Assembly (NCBI GenBank): GCA_905213155.1
Contig: CAJMHI010000002.1
Location: 1 to 64,000 of the forward strand
Direction: 5' to 3'
Origin: an uncultured Acidaminococcus sp.
GTDB lineage: Bacteria; Bacillota; Negativicutes; Acidaminococcales; Acidaminococcaceae
DNA length: 64,000 bases
The position numbers and the translations under genes are program-made. This document shows positions 1-7,406 of this stretch, one piece after another; within the stretch, counting starts at the first letter, position 1, and every line of letters begins with the position of its first letter. Under the pieces are notes generated by a model, which did not search any database, was not told the DNA's origin, and saw only the letters and a program-made list of their open reading frames with translations.

Positions 1-1
1 A

Positions 2-40
2 GTCCCACAGTATCTGAATGTATTGAACCACAGAATCTAA
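2..40 (+). CDS. C-terminal end of an upstream gene (partial, uncertain)
   Basis: A reading frame entering from the left edge ends in TAA at 38-40 and reads VPQYLNVLNHRI. A second open frame ends at 55-57, so the choice of frame is not secure. In diderm Firmicutes the gene before mlaD is usually the Mla permease or ATPase, and this may be its tail. Only twelve residues are visible, too few to identify a family. Confidence 0.3.
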   Translation, partial: VPQYLNVLNHRI

Positions 41-89
41 AGAAAGGAAAATGGTGATTTTGCTTCTGTAATTATCATACAAGTAAAAT

Positions 90-1343
90 ATGAAAACAGA
101 TGAAATCAAAGTGGGCGCCGTCACCTTGGGCGGATTTCTTATCCTGGCCCTGATTCTGACCTTTTTGAAAGTGTTCAGCTTTAGCGGTAGCTCGTATCGG
201 CTCAATGTACTATTTGATGATGTAAACGGGCTGAAAGTGGGCAACGAAGTCCGCTTCGCAGGGGTCCCTGTAGGCAAAGTGGAAGATATTGTCGTGGAAG
301 GGTCCAAGGTCAAAGCGGTTTTAAAGCTGGATGAAAAGCAGAAAGTGCCCCGCAATTCCCAGTTTTCCATTGGGATGGATGGTGTTATGGGATCTAAATT
401 TGTGACCATTGCACCACCGGAGATTGCAACCGGACTGGTTTTTAAACCGGATGAAACCATTACTGGAAAGCCCTCTGAAGGGGTTGACAAAATGATGGGA
501 TCGGCCACAAAGGTGCTGGACAAAGTGGAAGTGGTTATGGATGCCTTTAGTAACGTGTTTGGCGACCAGGACGTGCAAAAATCCATGCGCCAGGGCTTTG
601 TGCAAACCGGGGAAGTGGCGAAGAATATGAATGATTTCACCAAATCTTTGGCCGCTATGACCCAGCAGAACCAGGGGGATATCCACGCCATGGTGGAACA
701 GATGAAGGCCATGAGCATTCATATGAACAGTATTCTGGAAAAAGCGGACGCCGATGGCGCTACCGGAAGAAACGTAGCGGAAATGGCTTCCCAAATGGCC
801 GACGCCAGTCGCAGAATTAATAAAACGGCGCAGGCTTTGGAGCATGTGGTCACGGATCCTGAAACCCAGCGGGATTTGAAAGAAACCTTGGTGCATGCAA
901 AAAGTGCCAGCGTGCGGGCCGATAAAATCCTGGGCGTGGTGGATAATGCCAAGATCCGTACGGACGTGTTGTACAACAATAAGAAAGACAAATGGCGGAC
1001 CGATGTGGGCGTGGAGCTGCCAATAAAAAACGATGACTATGTATATCTGGGGATTGCCGATGCTGGCGACCGGGACAAAGTCGATTTTCATTACAATAAA
1101 AGACTTAATAAATTTATCTGGGGACGGGCTGGCATGATTGAAGGCGAATTTGGTGTGGGCGCTGACTGGGTGCTGTCTCCCAAATTTAAATTGTTCACAG
1201 ACTTTTACGATTTTGACGATGCCAAACTCAAGGTGGGCGCTGAATGGGCTTTCAGCCCGAAAGTATCCCTGGTGGGCGAGAGTATGGATGTACTGGATAA
1301 GGGTTCTGACAAGGCTTATGTAGGTCTGCGCGCCCGGTTTTAA
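90..1343 (+). CDS. mlaD: MlaD-like MCE-domain lipid transport protein with long C-terminal extension
   Basis: This is a 417-residue MCE protein of the Mla phospholipid trafficking system. Residues 13-31 form one inner-membrane helix and residues about 38-115 form the MCE domain, which in this family assembles into a hexameric lipid channel. Residues about 130-300 are polar and helical. The last 100 or so residues are rich in alternating aromatic/polar strands and end in LRARF, a terminal Phe typical of outer-membrane barrels. E. coli MlaD is about 180 residues, so this is much longer. The layout fits the trans-envelope MlaD described for the diderm Firmicute Veillonella. The ATG at 90 follows an in-frame stop at 84 and has no good ribosome site. 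TolC follows after a new promoter. Confidence 0.88.
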   Translation: MKTDEIKVGAVTLGGFLILALILTFLKVFSFSGSSYRLNVLFDDVNGLKVGNEVRFAGVPVGKVEDIVVEGSKVKAVLKLDEKQKVPRNSQFSIGMDGVMGSKFVTIAPPEIATGLVFKPDETITGKPSEGVDKMMGSATKVLDKVEVVMDAFSNVFGDQDVQKSMRQGFVQTGEVAKNMNDFTKSLAAMTQQNQGDIHAMVEQMKAMSIHMNSILEKADADGATGRNVAEMASQMADASRRINKTAQALEHVVTDPETQRDLKETLVHAKSASVRADKILGVVDNAKIRTDVLYNNKKDKWRTDVGVELPIKNDDYVYLGIADAGDRDKVDFHYNKRLNKFIWGRAGMIEGEFGVGADWVLSPKFKLFTDFYDFDDAKLKVGAEWAFSPKVSLVGESMDVLDKGSDKAYVGLRARF

Positions 1344-1355
1344 CGGAACCGTCGG

Positions 1356-1384
1356 TTGACTTTGAAAAAATTCCCGATTATAAT
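1356..1384 (+). promoter_or_regulatory. Strong sigma-70-type promoter for tolC
   Basis: TTGACT at 1356-1361 and TATAAT at 1379-1384 are separated by exactly 17 bases. Transcription would start near 1391, about 40 bases before the tolC GTG. This gives tolC its own transcription start inside the larger cluster. Confidence 0.8.
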
Positions 1385-1392
1385 AATACGAG

Positions 1393-1408
1393 CTGACTAG
1401 GTAGTCAG
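1393..1408. promoter_or_regulatory. Candidate repressor operator at the tolC start site
   Basis: CTGACTAGGTAGTCAG is an inverted repeat with 6-bp arms around a 4-base centre. It lies on or just after the predicted transcription start of the promoter at 1356-1384. The size and position suit a TetR- or MarR-type repressor that blocks the promoter. The regulator is not identified. Confidence 0.5.
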
Positions 1409-1429
1409 AACATACAGGAGGGTCGTATT

Positions 1430-2749
1430 GTGAAGCATCTGCATTCAAAAAAAGCAATTTTAAGCGCTATGATTATAAGTGCGCTTTCTTTTCATACAGC
1501 CTGGGCAGCCGATCCGGCGCCGGTCAATCTGGACTTGGGCAAAACGGTACGCATGGCCTTGGATAATAACTCCAGCATTAAGATTTCAGCAGCTGAACTG
1601 GACGCCGCCAAAGCGGAAAAAGACCAGGCTTTGGGAGCCCGGTGGGGTAGCATTGATTTTTCTCATTACAGCGGCAGAACGGAACGCTATCAGATTGCGG
1701 GAAGTAATGCCTCGTATGGCACCAAAAATCCTGGTAATTCCCATACCAACACCGTGAGCATTACGGTTCCCATTTTCACCGGGGGACGGCTGGAAGGAGC
1801 GATTAAGCAGGCCCGTGAAAATTTGAAGTACTATCAATATGGCATGGACAGCTCCTACCAAACCACCCGCTATAATGCAGAAAAAGGCTACTATGATGTG
1901 CTGCAGGCTGCCAATACGGTCAATCTGGATAAGGAAACCGTGGACCGGCTGGCAGAACACCTGAAAAATACCCAGGCCCAATTTGCGGTAGGGGTAGTGG
2001 CAAAAGCTGATGTGCTACGTTCCGAAGTGGAACTGGTGGATGCCCAGCAGACGTTGACCCAGGCGGAGAATGCCTACAATATCAATGTGGCGACATTAAA
2101 TAATATTATTGGGCTGCCTACCGCTACCCCGCTGAATTTAAGCCAGGGACTGGAATACAAGCCCAATAGCTATGCATTAGACAACTGCGTAACCTATGCC
2201 ATGGCTAACCGTCCGGAGATTCACCAGGCAGAAGCCTCTGTCAATATGGCCAAGGCGGCGCAGCAGCAGGCGAATGCAGGAAATCTGCCCCAGGTGAATT
2301 TGGGGGCGTCCAATGAATGGAGCGATACCCATTTCGCCGGCAGAAAAAGGGATAACTGGGCGCTGGGCGTAACGCTGACGCAAAATATCTGGGATTATGG
2401 CGTGACGGCGGCCAAAGTGCGGGAAGCCAAAGCCAATGTGGTCAAGGCGCAGGAAAGCTACCGGCAGATTGCTGATAAAGTGCGGCTGGCGGTGCGCAGC
2501 AGCTACCTGTCCATGCGGGAAGCTGAAAAGCGGATTAAAACGACGGAAGTTGCTGTGGCACAGGCGGAAGAAGATTATCGTATTGCCCAGCTGCGGTATA
2601 GTGCCGGCGTAGGGACGAATACGGATGTTATGGATGCCAGTGTGGCACTGACCACGGCCAAAAATAACTATATCCAGGCCCTCTATGACTACAACACCAA
2701 TACGGCGCTGCTAGAACAAAATATGGGCGTTCCTGTGGAAAATAACTGA
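1430..2749 (+). CDS. tolC: TolC family outer-membrane efflux protein
   Basis: This is a 439-residue outer-membrane factor, the trimeric exit duct used by type I secretion and RND or MacB-type efflux pumps. A signal peptide ends near residue 27 (AWAAD). Two repeated helical OEP domains follow, with the usual family motifs of long heptad-like helices and NNIIGLP / YDYNTNTALLEQNMG near the ends of the repeats. Translation starts at GTG 1430, 7 bases after an AGGAGGG site at 1416-1422; no closer ATG exists. No periplasmic adaptor or pump gene adjoins it, so it probably serves several systems encoded elsewhere. It is followed by a strong terminator, so it is a single-gene transcription unit with its own promoter and candidate operator. 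Confidence 0.9.
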   Translation: MKHLHSKKAILSAMIISALSFHTAWAADPAPVNLDLGKTVRMALDNNSSIKISAAELDAAKAEKDQALGARWGSIDFSHYSGRTERYQIAGSNASYGTKNPGNSHTNTVSITVPIFTGGRLEGAIKQARENLKYYQYGMDSSYQTTRYNAEKGYYDVLQAANTVNLDKETVDRLAEHLKNTQAQFAVGVVAKADVLRSEVELVDAQQTLTQAENAYNINVATLNNIIGLPTATPLNLSQGLEYKPNSYALDNCVTYAMANRPEIHQAEASVNMAKAAQQQANAGNLPQVNLGASNEWSDTHFAGRKRDNWALGVTLTQNIWDYGVTAAKVREAKANVVKAQESYRQIADKVRLAVRSSYLSMREAEKRIKTTEVAVAQAEEDYRIAQLRYSAGVGTNTDVMDASVALTTAKNNYIQALYDYNTNTALLEQNMGVPVENN

Positions 2750-2777
2750 GTGCACAACAACAAGTAGCATAGAAACA

Positions 2778-2826
2778 AAACACCTGCGGAAAACAAAAAG
2801 TTCCGCAGGTGTTTCTTTTTATTTTG
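2778..2826 (+). terminator. Rho-independent terminator after tolC
   Basis: A perfect 14-bp inverted repeat (AAACACCTGCGGAA at 2778-2791, TTCCGCAGGTGTTT at 2801-2814) with a 9-base loop is followed by a run of T. Confidence 0.92.
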
Positions 2827-2835
2827 TCAAGATAC

Positions 2836-2844
2836 TGGTATACT
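2836..2844 (+). promoter_or_regulatory. Extended -10 promoter candidate for tamB
   Basis: TGGTATACT is an extended -10 element about 90 bases before the tamB start. No convincing -35 is present because the position falls in the tail of the tolC terminator. Confidence 0.45.
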
Positions 2845-2933
2845 ATTAACAGTACATCATGCATTGTCGTAGTACGGTAAAAAATAGTTTTTGGAATACC
2901 TTACTGATTCTTTTGCCAAATGGAGAACCATCT

Positions 2934-5900
2934 ATGAATGCGAGTGTGAAAAGAACCTTATGTCTTGTGGCAGGGGGACTGTTAATCGTATATCTGGCCT
3001 TGTGGAAGTTGATACTGCCGCTGGGACTGAATAAAGCCATCCCCTTGATTGAGCAGACGGCGGGAGACTATATCAATGGGCAGGTGCAGCTGGAGCAAGT
3101 GGAAGTTTCACCGGATCTGACGTTCACTGCCAAAAATATGGTTTTGCTGGATCAACATAAAAAAATCGTGGCAGAAATCCCCGGCTTATCTTTATATCTG
3201 GATCCCCTGCAGTTTGTCATGGGAAAAGGAACCATAGGGATGGTCAACCGGATCGCCGTGCATCAGCCCAAAGTCTATCTCCGGCAGGAAAAAAGCGGGA
3301 CTTGGAATGTGGCTACCCTTTTAAAAGAAAGCCAATCTTCCAGTACCAGCTTTACCGGTGATATTGTAATAGATGGCGGGGCCCTTCAGGTAGAAACGCC
3401 CTATGGCTCTTGGAATCTCGGCGTAACTGGCAATGTAGACTCTTCCCGCAACCCCGTATTTGGGCTGGATCTTACAGCCACTTACGAAGGCAAAGACGTG
3501 CATATTACGGGCAGCATGGATACGGATAAAAAAGGATCTCTGACAGCAAAAAGTACCGTTTTGGATCTTACGCCTATTTCAAGATTGGCCCAGCATTTTC
3601 TCCCGGTAAAAGAGTTAAAGGGGCAGCTGCGGGCGGCGTCCGTTACCTGGACCAATAACGACCGGGGTAGCTACCTTTCCGGGGAAGCCGTCCTGGAACA
3701 GGTGGCCGCTTCCTATACCTATCAGGGAGATACCTTTGCCCTAACGGCCAATGGCTCTGTACAATTTGACAACCAGCTCTTTTCTACGGGTGGTCTGGAC
3801 GTGACCGTCAATGGTCAAAAAGCTCATCTGTCCGGTACCTTGGACCTAAATTCTATAGAACATCCTTATGCAGACCGGTTCCAAATCCAGCTGCAGCAGG
3901 TCTCTTTGGGCAAGCTTGGACTCGGCTTGCCGATGAATGGGATTGTGACCGGGCAAGTGCAAGTCACGGGTACGCTGGATAATCTCACGGGAAAGGGTCG
4001 CTTTACCAGCGATGCGGTATCTTTCGGCGGCTATACGGCTGAAAACATCACACTGCCTTTGACTTTTTCTGGGCACAGGGTGGAAACAGAGGGTGCTGCC
4101 GCACAGATTGGCGGAGGAAGCGTCCTGGTGAAAGCTTCTTTTGACTGGAAAAAAATGGATGGAGTGCTGTCCGTTGCCGCAGATCAAGTGGATGCTGGGA
4201 CGTTTTATCCCCGGCTCGGGCAGGTAGTCCTTGATGGTACACTGTATGCTTCCCTGGCTTATCAGGATGGATTGCTACGGGGAGAAACGGTTTCCAGTGA
4301 CATGCGCTTGATTTGGGGGGAGCTGCTGTTAAAAGAAATAGCGCTTGACGGAACCTTTGACGGAAAAGACGTGCAGCTTACCCGGCTTGCCGCTAAAAAT
4401 GATAACGGAGAAGGCGGACTGACGGGGAGCGCCAGTCTGGTCAATGACAATGTGAACGCCGAGCTATATTTAACGGATCTGCCGATTTCCCCTGTGCTTG
4501 CCCTCTTTGGGCAGCAGGGCAGTGGGAGACTGTCCACGCACTTAATGATGCGAGGTACGGATACGGACCCGGATGTTTGGGGAGCATTTTCCTTAAAACA
4601 CGGCAATCTCCTTGGGATGCCCGTTGACGAAGCACACGGCGCACTGGAGTGGCAGCACCATGTTCTGTCCTTGCATAAGGTGGAAATGACGCCTAACCAG
4701 GGGCGGCATGAACTGGATGGCTCTATCAATTTGTCCGGAAATGAACCGGTGCTGCATGTTACGCTGATTACGACGGGCGTCCGTCTGGAACCGTTAGCTG
4801 GAATGCTTCAGGCTCCCGTAAAAATAACTGGTAATCTCACCAATACGATTACCGTGCAAGGGCCGTTGTCCAACCCGTCTTTCAGGGGACATGTCCATGC
4901 GTATGACGGTTCCGTTAAAGACTATTTGGTGGATGAAGTTTCCGGGGATTATGCATACGATGGTCAAATTTTGACACTGGAAAACGTAAAAGTTCAGAGC
5001 CTTGGCTGCTCTGCCCAGGTAGCTGGGACGATTGGACGGGATGGTACGCTGGATGTAGGGATAGACGCCCAGAATGTTAATTTGAAACGACTCTATTTCC
5101 TGCAGCAGGACATGAACCTTCTTGGGCTTGTGAATTTTAACGGACATATTGGGGGAACGGTTAAACGGCCGCAAATTTCCGGGGTACTTACTAGTGACTC
5201 TATTAAAGTCAACGGGGAAGAATTTACCGGGCTGGCACTTTCTTTCCGCAGCGATGGGGGACATATCAACGAAATTGAGGGCACCGGACAGCAGACCAGC
5301 GGCGGGGATTATCGCGCCAATATCCGGTTTGATACGGACCAGATGCTTTTACAATGGGATGTGAAAGTGGAGCAGGGAAATATCCAGTCCCTTTTAAAAA
5401 TGGCGGGGTATAATCTGGATGTCCAGGGCTTTCTTACCGGAGAAATCAAGCTGAACGAAAAAGGCAAAGACACCGGGATGACCGTTATCGGGCAGGTGGA
5501 TAATGGGGCTGTACGAAATGTCCCCTTTTCCAGTGCCAATTTTGATTTCTTTGTACGGCATGGCAATTGGCAGATCAATAAACTCCAGGCCCAGGAAGCG
5601 GGCGGCGGGCTGATTGCCGCTGCAGGCAACGTGGATCTGTGGCACCGGACTATCGATTTGGAAGTAGATACCAGTGAGGCCAACGCCAAAATTTTGACGC
5701 TACCCTTTGACGAGCCTCCTTTACTGGAGGGCAAAGTCAATACTGCCGCTCAGTTTAAAGGCAACCTGGATCATCCGGATGGCAATATTTCCGTGGAACT
5801 GGTGGATGGGAGCTTAAGCGGCGTGGTCTTTGACCATGTGTATGGCATGGCCCATTTGCGCAATGATATGCTGACTTTGGATCAGGCGCTGATTCAAAAG

Positions 5901-7256
5901 GACGTGTACAAAATCACTGCTTACGGGACCTTCCCCGTGGATTTGCTGCGCAGCAGCCAAAAGCGTACAAATCCCAATGCCCAGATGGATCTAGAAATCC
6001 GTATGGATAATGGGAACCTGGCGATTTTGCCGTCGCTGACCAACTATATCCAGTGGGCCGATGGACCGTTAAAGGGAGGCCTTACCATAACGGGTACGCT
6101 GGAAAACTACGCCATGAATGGTTCCGTGGATCTGGACGGCGGGACCATTAAAGCCAAGGGCCTCAACGATACGTTTGACAATGTGTCCCTGCATGCTGTT
6201 TTTGCCGGACAAACCATGCTGTTAAAAGAATTGTCCGCAACGATGGGGAGCCGTGGTAAAATCCAGGCTCAAGGATCCTATTTGCTCCATGACTTCAGTG
6301 ACCGGCCGTATCAATTGACAGGGCAGGTCCAGGATTTGGAACTGAATGCGCCGAATCTGAAAGGCAAAATCAATGGGAATTTCACCATTGAACAAAAAGA
6401 GGGCATTCCTTTTGTAAAAGGCCAGGTAAAACTGGATAAATTTGCCTGGACCGTTTCTTCCATCCCTGAATTTGGGGAAGGTGGATCAAAAATCGGTCTG
6501 GATGTGGATGTGGATCTGGGGGATGACCTGCGCATCTATAATGCCGCTTTCTTTAATCTGGGGCTCAATGGGAAATTTCACCTTTCCGGTGATACTGCGT
6601 TTCCTGTGGTGCAGGGAAATATTTCCGTGAATAAGGGAAGCACATTGAAATACCTGGGAACTCCCTTTAACATTACCCGAGGGGAATTGTCCTGGCCGTA
6701 TCCCGGAACATTTACCCCCACAGTCAACTTAACGGCTTTTACCCGGATGGGACAGTATATTATCCTGTGCAAAGCCCAGGGGCCCCTCAGTTTGGACGAT
6801 TTGGTGATTACGCTCACCAGTGATCCACCCCAAAGCCAGGAGACACTCAAACGGATCTTAACACTAAAAACAGATGATCCCAATGCACAGCTCAGTGTAT
6901 CCAATTTGGTAGATGCGGGACTACAGATGACCTTTTTGGCGGATGTGGAAGATGCGATCAAGGATGCTCTGGGGCTGGATGAACTGCGGATTTACAGCGG
7001 TACTATGCAAAACGGCGTAGGATTTTCTGCCGACGCAGAAGAAGCCAACCAGGCTACGGGGCAGGACAGGCAGCAATACAATGTGCTGCTGTCCCGCCGC
7101 TTTGGAAAATTAATGGTGGGATATACGGCCAGCTTCAATGGACAAAAGAGCAATGCTTTTGTAGGCTATCCCATCAACCGGCAGATGTTCCTGGGCATAT
7201 CCATGAACCAGGATCATGAGTTCTGGTACGGCTTGCAATATCGGAAGAGCTTTTAA
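2934..7256 (+). CDS. tamB: TamB-like translocation and assembly module protein
   Basis: The product is a 1440-residue AsmA/TamB-family protein that spans the periplasm as a long beta-groove. The family links the inner membrane to Omp85 proteins and is implicated in phospholipid movement and outer-membrane protein assembly. There is one N-terminal membrane helix (about residues 9-25), then more than 1000 residues of repetitive beta structure, then the conserved C-terminal DUF490/TamB domain (from about 1100), ending in LQYRKSF. I place the start at ATG 2934, which has GGAG 8 bases upstream; an upstream ATG at 2859 adds a non-conserved 25-residue leader with no ribosome site. No separate TamA is present, and BamA follows directly, as is usual in diderm Firmicutes, suggesting BamA is the partner. 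Confidence 0.9.
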   Translation: MNASVKRTLCLVAGGLLIVYLALWKLILPLGLNKAIPLIEQTAGDYINGQVQLEQVEVSPDLTFTAKNMVLLDQHKKIVAEIPGLSLYLDPLQFVMGKGTIGMVNRIAVHQPKVYLRQEKSGTWNVATLLKESQSSSTSFTGDIVIDGGALQVETPYGSWNLGVTGNVDSSRNPVFGLDLTATYEGKDVHITGSMDTDKKGSLTAKSTVLDLTPISRLAQHFLPVKELKGQLRAASVTWTNNDRGSYLSGEAVLEQVAASYTYQGDTFALTANGSVQFDNQLFSTGGLDVTVNGQKAHLSGTLDLNSIEHPYADRFQIQLQQVSLGKLGLGLPMNGIVTGQVQVTGTLDNLTGKGRFTSDAVSFGGYTAENITLPLTFSGHRVETEGAAAQIGGGSVLVKASFDWKKMDGVLSVAADQVDAGTFYPRLGQVVLDGTLYASLAYQDGLLRGETVSSDMRLIWGELLLKEIALDGTFDGKDVQLTRLAAKNDNGEGGLTGSASLVNDNVNAELYLTDLPISPVLALFGQQGSGRLSTHLMMRGTDTDPDVWGAFSLKHGNLLGMPVDEAHGALEWQHHVLSLHKVEMTPNQGRHELDGSINLSGNEPVLHVTLITTGVRLEPLAGMLQAPVKITGNLTNTITVQGPLSNPSFRGHVHAYDGSVKDYLVDEVSGDYAYDGQILTLENVKVQSLGCSAQVAGTIGRDGTLDVGIDAQNVNLKRLYFLQQDMNLLGLVNFNGHIGGTVKRPQISGVLTSDSIKVNGEEFTGLALSFRSDGGHINEIEGTGQQTSGGDYRANIRFDTDQMLLQWDVKVEQGNIQSLLKMAGYNLDVQGFLTGEIKLNEKGKDTGMTVIGQVDNGAVRNVPFSSANFDFFVRHGNWQINKLQAQEAGGGLIAAAGNVDLWHRTIDLEVDTSEANAKILTLPFDEPPLLEGKVNTAAQFKGNLDHPDGNISVELVDGSLSGVVFDHVYGMAHLRNDMLTLDQALIQKDVYKITAYGTFPVDLLRSSQKRTNPNAQMDLEIRMDNGNLAILPSLTNYIQWADGPLKGGLTITGTLENYAMNGSVDLDGGTIKAKGLNDTFDNVSLHAVFAGQTMLLKELSATMGSRGKIQAQGSYLLHDFSDRPYQLTGQVQDLELNAPNLKGKINGNFTIEQKEGIPFVKGQVKLDKFAWTVSSIPEFGEGGSKIGLDVDVDLGDDLRIYNAAFFNLGLNGKFHLSGDTAFPVVQGNISVNKGSTLKYLGTPFNITRGELSWPYPGTFTPTVNLTAFTRMGQYIILCKAQGPLSLDDLVITLTSDPPQSQETLKRILTLKTDDPNAQLSVSNLVDAGLQMTFLADVEDAIKDALGLDELRIYSGTMQNGVGFSADAEEANQATGQDRQQYNVLLSRRFGKLMVGYTASFNGQKSNAFVGYPINRQMFLGISMNQDHEFWYGLQYRKSF

Positions 7257-7261
7257 AAATC

Positions 7262-7301
7262 GGCAGGGACGGAAAAATTCACGTTCCTGCCTTCTCTTTT
7301 T
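7262..7301 (+). terminator. Terminator after tamB
   Basis: A 10-bp stem (GGCAGGGACG at 7262-7271 with CGTTCCTGCC at 7282-7291, one G-T pair) is followed by a T-rich stretch. Confidence 0.82.
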
Positions 7302-7335
7302 AGCGCTAGGACTGGAAAAAATACTGCTTAAAAGG

Positions 7336-7341
7336 TATAAT
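7336..7341 (+). promoter_or_regulatory. -10 element of the bamA promoter
   Basis: TATAAT lies 65 bases before the bamA ATG, in the motif GGTATAATAAACTG (7334-7347) that also occurs before lpxB. The -35 at the expected distance is poor (TGGAAA). Confidence 0.55.
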
Positions 7342-7406
7342 AAACTGGATATTGTTCATTTTGCGATAAACAAAAATAAACTTGCAGACAAATACAGGGG
7401 GTATCC

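Noticed and set aside
321..1457. 378-residue minus-strand open frame opposite mlaD
   Set aside because: His/Phe-rich shadow of mlaD without start signals.
2859..2933. Upstream ATG start for tamB
   Set aside because: No ribosome site and a non-conserved leader; ATG 2934 has GGAG at the right distance.
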